This document shows, in pieces, positions 12,672 through 26,300 of a stretch of DNA of 64,000 nt. The first letter of the stretch is position 1. Every line of letters starts with the position of its first letter. The translations under genes were made by a program, and so were the position numbers. The notes below the pieces were generated by a model. That model did not search any database and was not told the origin of the DNA. It was given only the letters and a program-made list of their open reading frames with translations. The DNA comes from Cyprinodon diabolis. Taxonomy: Eukaryota > Chordata > Actinopteri > Cyprinodontiformes > Cyprinodontidae. The stretch is from positions 36,747,501 through 36,811,500 of the forward strand of contig CM060070.1 of assembly GCA_030533445.1 (NCBI GenBank), read 5' to 3'.

Positions 12672-13288
12672 ATTAGACGAAAAAGACACATAAAACTGCT
12701 TTGTTCTTACCCTTTGTCTGGACGTTAAGGACCTTAGCCTGAATTAAGAATGATAAAAGCATAAATTAGAGTCCAACATCCAGTTTTCACTCTGGATCTA
12801 ATGAACCCTTTAAAAAATCTCTTTAAATCAAAGTTTGATAGAAAAAAATTCTTTAAAAGGGAAAAAAAGGACATAACACTTTTTAATTTCACTGTCTGTT
12901 TCAGTCCAATTTGGTCCTCATCTCAGTTAATTTCTTTAAATTAAGACAATGGCGGCAAAAGATGTCCATATAGTTCTGCTTGAGCCCCCAGAGGAGCAGC
13001 AACAGGTCTGTGAAAGTCAGCTTCCGTACGGGGGAGCTGGGTTTGTGGCTCTAAGGTTTGATGTAGGGATGACAGATAGTCAATGAGATGTTCCAGCTGT
13101 GGGACTCAAGGCCAAAAGCAAAATAGCACACAGAGATGTGCAATATTTGGTGCTTGTAAGACAACATTTTTGACACAATGCCAATGATCTGTACTACAGA
13201 TATTCTATGAAGGAGGCTGAGGTCTCCAGTGTTTAGGCCCTATACTGTATTTTTCTAAAAGAAGCCATCACCAAAACTTCTAATCCAA
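12672..13288. other. gpr17 3' flank
   Basis: Presumed gpr17 3'UTR followed by non-coding sequence. No clear AATAAA is seen directly after the stop. Confidence 0.4.
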
Positions 13289-14515
13289 TTCAGTTTATTT
13301 ATGTAGTGCCAATTAAAGACACATGTCATCTGTAGGCCCTTTACAGAGACAATTTGATAAGAATAAACAGGTTTTCTATCTAAAGGATACCAGCCAACTG
13401 CATCTAGTAATTTAATTTGCAGGATTCACTTCATCTGCATAAGCATTTGATTACTGTAGATGTTTGCTTGCATTGTGTTGTTGACTGTAACAATCCCTCA
13501 CACTGAACATGCATGCACCAAAAGCAGAGAGAAAAACTCAATATCAACAGCAAGAAACCTCCAGCAGAACCAGGCTCAGAGTGAGAGGCCTTTTGCTGAG
13601 GCCAAACCTTTTTTTTTTTTAAGGAAAGGTATAAGCCAAGTCTTATAAGCAGATAGTGTTTCGAACTAATGGATTAAAACTGCCTCTCATTCTACTTTTA
13701 GAAATCCTATGAACGTGAAGTGTTTTGTTAGAAACATAAAGAACAATCAGATCTCTAATACAAGATAGAGGTTGGTCCTTTATAAATGAGAAGGAGACTT
13801 TTTAATTATATTCTAATTTTTAACAGGAAGCCATTAAAGAAAAGATAAAATAAGAACATATGATTATTCTCATCAGAACTCTGGCTGCAGTAATTTGCTG
13901 AAGGCTTTTAACTACAATTTGTGGACCTACTGATCCCAAAGAATTACAATAATCCAGCCTTGAAGTCATAAATTAATGGGCTAGTTTCTCAGCATCACCC
14001 CTGGACAATATTTCCAATGAGAATATTCCGGAGATGAAATAAGGAAATTCTACAAACCTTTAATATGCTGGTAAAATGACAAATCCTGATCAAAAATAAC
14101 ACCAAGGTTTTTTTACATTATTATCTAAGGCCATTTATTGCCATCAAGATGAGGTGACAGAGCAATAAGCTTATTTTTCAAAGATTCTGGTCCAATGACA
14201 ATAAATTCTGTCTTTTCTAAATTCAATAGAAGAAAATCTAAATTAATCCATGTTTTAATCTCTTCAACACATGCCTATTTCCTGCCTAATGGTTCAGTTT
14301 CATACGGATTTATGGACAAATATAGCTGAATATCATCAGCATAGGAGTGGAAGTGAATCCCCTGCTGTCTGATAATTCTACCAATAGAAAGCATGTATAT
14401 AGAACTGACCATTGGCTCTAGCACTGATCCCTGTGGTACTCCGCAAGTAATCCTGAAGCTTGAATAAAACTTGAACATTAACATGAACAAACTGGAATCT
14501 ACATATCGCAGTAGG
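13289..14515 (-). mobile_element. Degenerate L2/CR1-type LINE, RT to 3' end
   Basis: On the minus strand 14490-14275 encodes reverse-transcriptase motifs GVPQGSV and SYADDIQLYLS (the YADD catalytic box, palm domain). Downstream in the same orientation come remnants of the ORF2 C-terminus (a LDYCNSL-like stretch near 13920 and QQITAARVL) and then the fish LINE 3' tail, seen on the plus strand as CAGTTTATTTATGTAGTGCC at about 13290. Frameshifts and stops make it a dead copy. The same tail family recurs at 22603-22890 and 24072-24155. Confidence 0.75.
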
Positions 14516-14829
14516 ATAGAATTATTATATATAAAATCAAGGTGGAAATAAATCAGGCCTTTTTTCTGTTAAAATGGGATGTTGTTAATGTAATGTGCTA
14601 ATGGTACACCGCAATGCTAACACCGCTAATATCTCTATTTCAGAGAAAGAGGCTATTTCTACGATTAAGGTCTCCCCTGCAGGCAGTCATTAAGTGTTGC
14701 TGCTGGTAAACTTTTTTACTTACAGTGTAGGAGGACAGGAAACGACAGTAATCGAACCATGGCTAATTGCTAATGTGCTAACGTTATATCCACATTAGGC
14801 TCATTTTACACACAAGTTAAAAAGCAGTA

Positions 14830-15200
14830 TAACAAGTGTTACGACTTTATTCTAGTAATTTTATTACTTTATTCTCGTAATTTGACAACTTTATTCTATT
14901 TTATGCAGGCCAGTTAGTTATATGTCAGCTTGAACACCTAAATTCGGCCAATCATATATCAACGGTCATCTGTCAATCAAATGTTTTCAGTCATAGCATC
15001 TTGATTCATATGTCGCAGCTAATATACGCAGCGGCTGAAATAAGAATCATTTACTTTCCCATTGAGTTCCGTCCCAGTGTTCACGGGGATGGACCTCTTT
15101 GTCTTCAGCAGGCGTAGAGCTAACAGAACTGGCAGCGTTGCGAGGCAAGGGCTCAAACATGTACGGCTGTAAGCCTTCTACACCAAACCAATCAAAACCA
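14830..15200 (-). mobile_element. Interspersed repeat R2, copy 1
   Basis: About 290 bp (14905-15198) closely matches 48655-48942, both starting at GCAGGCCAGTTAGTTATA. Read on the minus strand, this copy holds an open stretch with LQPYMFEPL followed by a Ser/Thr/Glu-rich tract. Just before it (14835-14890) are three TTTATTCT units related to the 22-bp periodic repeat at 21655-21832. Probably the 5' part of a DNA transposon with an acidic first exon; see copy 2. Confidence 0.6.
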
Positions 15201-15670
15201 ATAAAACTTTTTTTTTTTAAAAAACCTTTTTAACAGCCAGTTTCTTACTAATTGATGTGTTTATTGTGATGATTACCTACTTAAAGATCGAAACACCTAA
15301 AAATGGAACCAAACTTTCTCATGAGCTTTAGACGAAACGGGTCACAACAAGATGACCTTTGACCTGGAGGGCGCTCTGATGTGGGAGCATCCCAGAGCTG
15401 CTCTGGTTTTAGTGTGTTTTGTCCTATAAGCCAAATGAAAACAAACACCTTTCATTATTAGCAGTACAGTTTAATGTGTGAGCATCGTCGATTAAAGAGT
15501 ATGAAATACCAGCTTAGCTCAGACAACAAAAAAACTGAAATAAACAATATGATTCTATGCTTATTTTCCCTAATATGTATGCAAACAGTGTGTTTGTCAA
15601 CCTTTCCCTGCATCTTTTTAAATTCTCTTTAGATGGCCCCAGGTGCTTAGGCCCCTAACCAGCACGGCAA

Positions 15671-15900
15671 AAAATTTAAATTTGAAAATGAAATTGAAGA
15701 GGTAAGTGGGACACTTTGCCAATGCAACAAGACAATTTACATTTAAAATTATTTCAGGTGCATATTATCTAATTATCTTATTTTAGGAATAAAAATACAA
15801 AACATCTTATTTACCTGCTCAATTTAAGGATAAAAACACAAAATTTAAGAATTTTTTAAAAACGTATTAATATCTTGTTTTTCCTCTTAAGGGATCTCTG
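15671..15900. mobile_element. Palindromic MITE, diverged inverted copy
   Basis: Shares GCATATTATCTAATTATCTT and TTTGCCAATG with the 94-325 copy but in the opposite orientation. Confidence 0.5.
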
Positions 15901-17040
15901 ACACCTGTTTGTAATGCAATCAAAATAGCTCAAATTGAAGTTTTCTGCTCACAATAAAGCATTGGCCTCAAACTTAAACCCTCAAGGGCGGGTGTCCTGC
16001 AACACTTAGATGTGCCTCTTGCCATGCACATCTGAAGTTATTGGCTAAACTGTCTCATTAGCCAAGCTCTACCTCTGTGCTAAAATTAGAGCCAAGAGTG
16101 GTTAAGTAGACAGTCTGAGACCACTGCTCAAAGTATGCATGTGCAAAGAGTGGGGATGTGTTGCAACTGCTGGCACACATCTGCAGAAAAAACACTGGTT
16201 GTAAATATCTTCACTTTTTCAGTGTCTTAAAACTGTCATGCTGTGTATTTCTGTTACGATATTGCCTAATGCCACAAAATATCCGGCTCTAACTTTGTCT
16301 ACAAGTGATTTGTAAACCATAATTAGGTGTGAGACAAACCTCACAAACCGTTGTCTGTCGTCTTAACCTGCATGTATTTTTTATACTCAGCAAATGAATT
16401 TGCTTCCTTCTCATTTTCATAAAAAAACCCAAATGAAAATTTCTGACTCCTAGTTTTTTTTTTTTAGTTCTTCTGATTGTTGCCGTTACTCAGAGCACAG
16501 CTCTTAAGTACCGCCGTTCAGTAAAATTTACAAGTTTGGTTGAACGTCCTTCTGTAGCCTCTGTGAAAGTGTCTGTTCAGGGCCAGAAAGTTCTGAAGGG
16601 GTGCCGTGACTTTTCGCTGCGTAGTTCTGTTTTCATGTCATGTGATCTATGTTGTGGTTTGCGAGCAGCTCTTTTTCCTCCTCTAATTTCTGCACGACTT
16701 CCTGTCCATCATTTGAACGAAGCAAGCTGCTCTGAACATGCATTTCCTGAATCTATGCACTCTACAGAACCTCTCTTGATCGATATCAATAGAAGTAAGA
16801 CTAAAAGAGACCAAAATGGATTGATGAGGATTTTTCAACAAGTAATAAAGTAATACCAAAGAAGGCTCTAAGTTTCTCCCTCCTACTTCCCATTTTCTCT
16901 TCTTTACCTCAGTTTTCTCACCAAAAGATACTTCCTGAATATTTCTTATTAATAAGTGAGTGTAAAAGGCGTCCCAGTAAAGGGTGTTAGTTAATCATTA
17001 GGGCATGACGAATGCTCCTCTACTAGTAAAAAGCACATAT
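15900..17040. other. Gene-free stretch upstream of inpp5d
   Basis: No supported exon. The 105-aa open frame at 16536-16853 has no recognisable family. Scattered pyrimidine-rich runs with TTCC/GGAA cores near 16870-16910 may be part of the inpp5d 5' regulatory region. Confidence 0.35.
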
Positions 17041-17327
17041 TTCAGTTTTACAGCCCTGAGGATCTGCTGTACAACACGCAGAGTGCAGGAACCAAGGCCC
17101 TCCTCTGCAACTTCTCAAATGAGGAAGTTCAGTGCAGATCTAGGAGCAGCTTCCTTTTAGAGCTTGAACAGGCAAAGGATGATGAAGAGGTAGAACGGGG
17201 CCATGCAAAGATGAGAACGGCCGGGCAGAAAAGCTGAGAACCATAACGGTTGGAGGGATTTTTGTCTTAAATTGTTGACGACGGATGCAAAACACTTGAG
17301 CTCACGGCTCTTGGGGTTTAATACAGG
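17041..17327 (+). promoter_or_regulatory. Candidate inpp5d promoter and 5'UTR with PU.1-type sites
   Basis: Directly ahead of the SH2-coding exon. It contains GAGGAAGT at 17121-17128, the core consensus of the myeloid ETS factor PU.1, and an inverted ETS core CTTCCTTTT at about 17150. No TATA box is apparent. Mammalian INPP5D is expressed in haematopoietic cells, so ETS control fits, but this is motif reading only. Confidence 0.4.
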
Positions 17328-20300
17328 ATGCCAGGTCAACAGCCTTGGTACCATGACAATATAACTCGATCCAAAGCTGAGGATCTCCTCTCCAAAGCAG
17401 CAAGAGATGGAAGCTTTCTTATTCGGGACAGTGAGTCCGTACAGGGAGCTTACGCCCTCTGCGTTTTGTAAGTTGACTTCTCTCTATTATTGTGCATTGA
17501 TAAATAAATGAACTCGAAGTTGATTTCTAAACACATCCTCCTGGTAAAGCACGCTTATATGAGCTGTTGATCCTGTCAGTAAAAAAACATCACCAGGTTG
17601 TTCTACCAGTTGTCTTGTAATCGCATCGTTAAACCTTTAAGATTATATGTTAAAATTCCCCTGCTGTTACGCGTCACATCAATTTTGCACGCTTGCACAC
17701 TCTCACACCACAGAAAAAAAACTAGTTCCCGTTTATTTGCATTCTCTTCTATCATGCAACACCACCCTTTGTCCTCTTCACCACCCTTTTTTTTATTCAA
17801 AGTTGTTTCAGGTTTTTAAATGCGACCAGCCTACTATGAATGCATCCCAATCACTAATACCATAATGTCCTGTCAGTTTAATGGATGATATTTGCATTTT
17901 GTTGCTCACTGCAGATACCAGAACTGTGTGTACACATACAGGATCCTGCCAAATGAGGACAAGAAGCTCTCTGTTCAGGTGGGTAGGCCAATGAAACCAG
18001 CCAAATGTATTTTTGACTAAAGGTCACCGGGATTATTTTGGGTCTGTTGGCAGCAGATGTTTGTACAGATTTATCCAGATGCGATGATGAATGTGGCGAC
18101 CTCATTGAGGTCAAAATCTGCTGCTGATCAGAAATCTTAGCCAGGGGTAATTTATTTATTTGTATGTATGATTCCTCTTGGATATGAAACCAAAACTGTG
18201 AACATTTCCTCTTTTTATTTAAGAATGTTCAGGCAACAAAGTCCCAAACATATTCACGTTTTTCAGAATACAGCTGTAACAAACAAATAAATTCCTAGAC
18301 CCAAGCCTCTGCACAAACACGTGGAAAGGTGCTTAATCTCCAGACTGTGAAGCAATACTTTCAAACTGAGCTGTCTCCTCAAATAGTCCTGTTGCTCTTT
18401 GAACTTTCTGTGGCTGAAGAAGATATTTGCTGTAAAATGGGCAAAATTATTTGATTATTTTGGTTTGCATTGATCAGCTCCAAAGATAATCCTCCAGCCA
18501 TCGTTGCTTTGCATAAAATGGTCTCACATGCAGGAAAATACAAGAGAACCTTGTCTAAATGTAGGCTCTCAATGTTGATCCCAGCGCAGAGGTTGCTTAA
18601 CATTAGCAGATGTTTGGGAGTGCAGTGGAGACGATGGCCTTGAAGCAACATCGAGGACAGATTAAACTTCTAGGTGCTGAGTTATCTTCACCCATTAATC
18701 CTCCTAAGAGAAACTATGATTGTTGTGGTGTCAACTTTCTTTAGGGTTTGGGATCCTCTCCAGAAAAGCATAAACCAACAAACTGGGATCGGAACGAGAA
18801 ACTGAAGGGCTGGTTATCCTCCCGCAGCAGTGTGTCACAGATATTCTTGATCTGTACCCAATATCGGAGTGTGGTCTGTGCTATGTTATTCCACACCACA
18901 AGGCAAGAGGGACAATCACAAACTAGCTTTGGGTCTAGAAATGTCAAAGCGGTGAGGAAGTGGGGGCAAGTTTGTGCGACAACGGAGGAAGATCAGGGCG
19001 AAAAAGAGTGAGGATCCAGGTGGAAAAAGGGTCCCAGCGTTCTGGCGCACCTCACTCCTCTAGCTAGTCCCTCTTCACAAGTCGTTTTCCACAATGGCGG
19101 TCATACAAACAAAACAAGCCGGTAGGCTACCAAACAGGAAATACGCATAGTGTAGAGCGGATGTAGATTTGACCAATCAGAGGCCTCCTGTCTGCAGCGC
19201 TGTCTGCGGTCTCCTACAATTTTGGAGAGGTGCAGCAGAGTGCCTGCACCTCTCATGGTAAACATGGTCGTTAACATGAACAGGAAAGGCCCTTAAAGAA
19301 TGTCCTCAAACATTAAGAGATTTGTATTTACTCAGAAAATTTTAAAACTTACAGATGCGCTTCACTCTACCATAGAAACATACCTAAAAACCTAAAAGAA
19401 AAGAGGGCCATAAAACTAAAAAAGGTTTATTCATGACTGTATCTTTAATCTGATAAATCATCAACCCTACGGTGTGAAGAATCATTTATTGAATACATAA
19501 CTGATTACTGAAACTCATTTTCTACTGAGCAGAGGTGGCAAGAAAGAGAGATCATTACGTTAACGCTTTTTATCTTTATTCAGGTGAAAGTAGAAAGTCA
19601 TGCCAAAATGTGCTCAAGTAAGACTAAAACGTAGTTGATACTGTATATTGCCTGCTCAAGTACTGAGTAAGTAATCGCTCTTGCAATCTGATTTAATGTT
19701 TAAAATGATGTAATCAGACAGCAGTGTTGGGCATGTTACTTTGAAAAAGTAATTAGTTATAGTTACTAGTTACTTCTCCCAAAAAGTAACTGATTTACTA
19801 ACTGAGTTACTCCACAATAAAAGTAACTAGTTACTAGTAAAAGTAACTATTGCGTTACTTTTGCGTTTCTCGCCCCCATACCCCTCACCACCCAGCCCCC
19901 ACCTTCTCGCCGTGTGTTTCAAAAGCCAGCTGAATAGAGCGGACGACAAAGACAAGAACCTGCAGAGAGTTTAGCATTTATTGCAACTCAACGTAAATGA
20001 CATCGGGGGGAACGCCATGTGAAGTTTTTAACAGGGAATTCAGATCTGGTGAAATTAATAACTGGGGATGTCTAATTCTGAAATCTTGTGTGTTTGGGTT
20101 GTTATAGATACTGCAACATCTATCTATCCATCTATCTATCAAGATGTATACTCTGTGTGTGACATAAAATATGGATCTCCATCCCTGCCACAAAGGCCAT
20201 CAAATAATGTTTAAAATAAAAAATACAGTAGGTTGAGAAGGCAGAATATCCATCCATCCATCCATCCATCCATCCATCCATCCATCCATCCAGATTTCTC

Positions 20301-23300
20301 CCTTTCTCCATATAGGCTATCATTTGATCGTTCACGCTCTCCATAGTTCTCCTGTGGCGCGAGCACAGGGCGACTGTTGCGCGCCTTTAGCGAGCATGCG
20401 CGTTTCCTGTCGCTTGCGCGGTGACTCGTGCCGCCTGCGCTGTGCGGAGATGCAGAGGAAACCGTATGTGATGGGGAAACGCAGCTCGACGTAACACCGG
20501 TATTTCCATGTGGAAAACGCTGTTTTGCTGCTGGAGTCATCCTCACTCTCCATCTCTCTGTGTGTGCTGTACGTTAACACCCGCCAGCGGAAACACCCAC
20601 CTACCCAACTGACAGACGGAATCTCACTATACATCAGCCATTCTCATCCTCCCCTCTCTCATGACAAGGCGCGCACCTCTGGATGACCTAAAAAATAATC
20701 TTTAATATCTCTTAAACAAAAGTAGCACAAACAATATTTTTTTCTGCACAAATCTGCACTAACGTTGCACTAACCATTCAGTCTATTTGCAGAGTTTTTT
20801 GACGTGGGTGGGATGTCAGCTTCACGCAGCTGCGCACGAGTCCTATCATGAAAAAAGGTTCATTGTGCGACCTGAGTAACGCGCAGTAACGGGGTGTCTG
20901 CAATGGTAACTGCGTTATAGTTACAGTCAAAGTAATTAGTTAGATTACTCGTTACTAAAACAAGGTAAAGGCGTTAGTAACGCCGTTACTTTCAACGCCG
21001 TTAGTCCCATCACTGTCAGACAGTCATATTAAATTACTGGTATTTCAATGTAAGGTATAAAATAAAATACAAAAAATACAATGTATAATTAAGAAATAAA
21101 AAGAATTGAGTAGTAGAGACTCTTTTCCAAAATCAATTTTCCAACACAAACTTATGAAAAGTAATGCGGACAGTAGGTAATGCTTATATTTAAGGGAAGG
21201 ATAATGAGCTTAAAGTGACTGTACCTACTGTTTAGGTATTTTATCTAATATCTGAAAAACTACTGTTACTCACAGTGGCTGGACTAACCAGAAAATTTAC
21301 TCAAGTAAGCAACTGCTGACCTCAAAGAGCTTAAAACATCCGGTGGTTTGATGTCTTTCACATTTACCATAAATCTAAGCTGAAAACAAGAAAACACTAA
21401 GGCTGTGTCCGAACGGCCGCTCTAATAACTATATAGGGCACTACATAATGGTTACGCCAATTTAGAGGAGTCTCTGAATTGTGATTGTTTGGATGTGACA
21501 AGTCTAGCGCCCCTAGTGGTTAAAAAGTTGCGTATTATCACTTTTAAAAAAGTTACCTTATTTTCCTGATTATAGAGCACACCTAATAAAGTTATTTTTG
21601 ACTGGAGTTTTTATGATAATGTATTAGGGCCCGAGATTGTTTTTATTTATTTTTTTATTTCGAGAATAAGGTTATAATATTATGAGAATGAAGTCAATAA
21701 ATTACAAGAATAAAGTTGCAACAAGAATAGTCATAAAATTACAAGAATAAAGTCGTAAAATTACGAGAATAAAGTCATAAAATTTCCAGAATAAAGTCAT
21801 GATATTACGAGAATAAAGTCAAAGCTATCTTGGTTGGAACCAAGTAGAACCACCATTAGTGTCATTACTGTCAAATTAAACAGAGAACTAATCATAGATT
21901 GTTGAGTAGAAGCAGTAGTTTGCTTGGGATTGTTATCGTTTTTAAGAAATTGTTTTAAGTTCATAGAAATGTTTGTTTAGTCTGTCACTTAAATCTAAAC
22001 TGAAATGAAAAGTTAAAATGGTAAGTGGCCTGTACTTTAAACTTATAGTGGATGATGTTCTGTTTTTGAGTGGATCATCTTAATAAGTGGTCCTCCTAAT
22101 TGTCAATCATTCTGGTGATATGTTTACGTAAGGCCGTCCTATGTGCCCATCCCCATTTTCACTTACTGGGCGGTGGTGAGTCTGACATAGTGGAAAAATT
22201 GCAAATATCCTTTTGGAAAGTGAGCTTGTATGAGCGATGAAAACAGCATCTTTTAAACAGAGCATGCACAGGGAGAAATGGGTCGTGCATGTTCTCACAT
22301 GCGCTTACTAGGTGTTCCCTCTCGGAAGCAGGTACAGGGTTGTACATGTGCATTCTTTTTTTTTTTTTCAAAAATTCTCGAAAATCCTAGACTATACCTT
22401 TAATAGCTGTACTAGCGTACTTGATTTGAGGATTTTGGGCCACAGGAAAAAAAGTACCAACAACACTTCATTGTAAACTGTTAAGACTGAGTTCAATATT
22501 CTGGTATTATGGAGAAATGCCAAAGCATAAAGGTAGAAAAACATGTTTAACAAGAATATTTTATATGTTTGTAAGGCCTGTGTCAGGGAAACCACACCAA
22601 CAATTCTATTCAGTTTATTTATATAGCGCCAATTCACAACATGTCATCTCAAGGCACTTTACAGTTCACCAGATCATACAGTCAAATTGATTCAAATTTT
22701 TCTACGTAAGGAAAACCAGTCGATTGCATCTACTCATTGACTCAAATGCAATCCCTCACACTAAGCATGCTTGTAGCGACAGTGGAGAGGAAAAACTCCC
22801 TTTTAACAGGAAGAAACCTCCAGCAGAACCAGGCTCAGTGTGAGCGGCCATCTGCTGAGGCCGACTGGGGTTCAACAGAGAGCTCAGAACTAGTCCTTCA
22901 CCTCCCTGCTGAATCAATAAAGGACTCTAACGTTCCTGCTGTGTTTTTCATCTGGGACAAATGTGAACCAATGTTGATGCCAGTCTAATGGAAGTTTACG
23001 TTCTTTACCACAAACACTTATTTTTCAAATATAAAAAAAGTATCATGCTTTCATTTTTTATTTTTAAGACCAACTGAATGCTATATGTGAAGCATTTCTG
23101 CAACTAAAAGAGGATCCTGCCTCTGAATGCTACCATAGTTTGTAGTTATTGCTATATCCTCTTCCACGAAAGGCTGCAAAAGAATTTAGTTAAACATGAA
23201 TGTAGATGTTAAAATAAGAAACGATAAATACAGTGTCACTGGCAAAATTATGGGAATTACTACTTCAACATAATCTAATCACATCGAATCAACACATTTT

Positions 23301-26300
23301 TGTGCCGATTTTGCATAGCAGACTAATACAAATTTAGCATGAGAAGAGGAAAATAAAGAACTCACAGTTTTAAAAAATATGAAGAGTTTATGAGTCAGCA
23401 CTTTTTAACAACGTGATCCGCCATGTTTTAAAAGGGATTTGATGAGGTCAGGGTTCAGTTTTAGTTTTTTTTCAACACAAGTGGTTGGCCAGTCTGCGTC
23501 ATCCCCCACATGGCCTGTGGCAAACTGAAGGAGGACTGTTTTTTAATCTTTCTGTTTCCTTTTTGCAGCTCTTTCGTTTAAAGAGCTGATTTGTGGAGAG
23601 GCTGACGAATAGTTGTCCCTTCATCTCTTTTCACATCTCTGCAAATCCTCCACAGTAGTGCTATGCTCTTTCTGTAGTCAGATCATGGATTATAAGCCTT
23701 TTTACAACCATTTCCCATTTTATTTAGAATTATTAGAGTAAAAATTAATGAGTACAAATGCAAAGCATTTAATCTTGATTTGTAAGATAGAAATTTGAAA
23801 ATTCGGAATCACATCCTTCTACTTAACCCTTTAAAGCCCGATCCAAGAATAAAACAAAGCAGAAAATTACTTTTTTTTGGTTTGAAGTCCTTATTTGGCC
23901 TTTTAACAAAATATGTAAAAAGAAAAAACAGAAATATATTTTTGATATTAATAATTTATTACTATGCGATAAGTCAAGATTATTTTTTGTGTAGTCTTCT
24001 ACTGCCTGTTATCAGGTATATGTGATTGTGTACAATAGGAATTTGAGCAAAGTTTTTACCATTAAATAATGCAACTTGAACTGTAAAGTGCCTTGAGATG
24101 ACATGTGTTGTGAATTTGGCGCTATATAAATAAACTGAATTGAAATTGAATTGAAAAGGTGTCAGACGCAAAAAATTTCAGAAACCGTATGTATCAAATA
24201 CGATACATTTGGCATTACAGGGTTAATAACAGCTCTGCTTTGTTCAAGAAGCGGTTATAATTTCTCTTGCAAAGATGTTTATAAAAAGTCCTTTTTTCTC
24301 TCTGTAGGCGTCTGAGGGAGTTCCAATTAGGTTCTTTGCAATGCTGCCTGAGCTGGTGGAGGCGTATTACAGCCCCAACATGGGCCTGGTCACACACCTG
24401 CAGTACCCAGTCCAGAGGGAGGAGGAGGTAGAAGAAGAGCAAGGTTAAATCTTCTTCTGTGTTTCCTTAGAAAAAAAATGCAAACAGGCGTCAACCTCAA
24501 CAGAATTCTCACACCTCCTACATTTGGTTTGTGTTGCAGAATCCAACAATCATCCACCGCGGCTTCCACCCCGGAACTTCACCGCTGATGCAAAAGACTG
24601 TGAATCCAATACTTCAGAGCAGGCCACCAAGTCCTTGTCTGACATGTACCTGATGAGGCTGCAGCACATGGACCTGTCCATGTATGCCCTAAGAATCAGA
24701 ACCACACATGCTGCTGCATTGACACTTTACGGAATGAATTTTGTTCCATCATTATTGCAAACAAAGAACATGCTTTGTTCTTTGCTTGAAAAAAATGGAA
24801 ATTTAAAGGAAGTGAAAAAGAGTCAAAAAAAGAAAAAGTTTCTAAGAGTAACTGTTGTTTTCTCAGAATGTATTTTTTTTTAATAATTTTCTTAAAAGTT
24901 TTAAATCATTCTTTTATAATTCCTCTTTTTCTGGTGGAGTTTTCCGAATCGCTTTTGTCTCAATTAGCTTTTTTTACACCTGCCAATTCAGGGGCAGGCT
25001 TTCTCTGGAGTGAATAATGAAAATGCATTTCTATTGGTCTACATGGCTTTTAGTGCAGCATTTTTATTCCTCATTTGTATTGGGCTGGAAGGGAAGAAAA
25101 TGTGATTGTTAAATGCAGTTTGAAAATAATTCCATTCATAAAACCTCATCTAAAAAAGAGAAATTGGGGGGAAAAAAATGAAAATATAGTCTGTAAAATA
25201 TACTTTGTATACTTGGATAAAGAAAAGAATAAACTTAGAAAAATAAAATTTCACTTCATAATTATAAATTAACTGTTTCTTGAGAAAAACAAATCTGGGA
25301 AAACAACAAAGTTACTCTTAAAAACCTTTTTAATAAGAAGGTTTCATAAAGATGTATTTTTGGAATACATTTGTTTCAAATTTCTATTTATAAAACATTT
25401 TTAATTGCTCGCAACAATAATGCAACAAAATTCACTCTCACTTTAGGAGCTGATGTTCCTTTCAAAATATTCACATATTGATTTTTGTGGCGTTTTTCCA
25501 GGTTGTCAGACGAGCATCAAATGGCTGTTCAAGAATACTTCAGGACCTCCATCTTCTTGGATGCTGAACAAGTGCAAAACGGCAACCCCAACCTCCCCGG
25601 CCTCAAGAAACTGATCACGGCCGTCTGCAAAAATCTAAACAGGTGCTTTTTTTTTTCCAGATTTGTTTCTATTTTGGGACTGGTTAGTGTAGCAACTGAC
25701 CCTGATGTGATCTTTCTCTGAGCCAGTGAAATCTCTCGAATCCTGCCCGCTCTGGAGATCTTCCACAGAGCGTTGGATCAGCAGCTCTCCCCAGGGATTG
25801 GACCTAAACAAGTTAGTAGCAACATTGAACCCTTAACAACATTCCCCACCCCAAAATATAAATATATATATCTTATCCTGCATTATTTCATGTGCTTCCA
25901 GATTCTTGCAGATTCGGGTCAATCTGTGTCCTATAGGCTTGAACAGCTCACAAAATTGCTGTACTCAATAGAGGACAAGGTAAAAAACCAACCATACAAA
26001 AAGCGCCACATGTGTGCTAATCACTGTTCATCTCGTTTCCTGAGATGCCAGCAAATGACGTCTGCTACTGAGGAAAGAGCACTTCTGCTTTCTTTTTCAG
26101 GCTAAAAGTTCAGTTTTTGAGGCGGTTGGCTATGACGGAGGCCACCGGAAGTCTCTCATACCAATTGTTTCGTTCGAGGTGCGCCTCTTTGGCTGTTAAA
26201 CCTAATGAAATGTGACAAAATGTCTGTGGTTTGTATTTGATCAGATTCTTTCTTGTCTGGCAGGTGAAGCAAGAGTCTCTGGGTATTTCAACAAAGATGG

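Noticed and set aside
20132..20634. Minus-strand ORFs with repeated GWMD
   Set aside because: Encoded by the CATC microsatellite inside a hAT element; not a protein gene.
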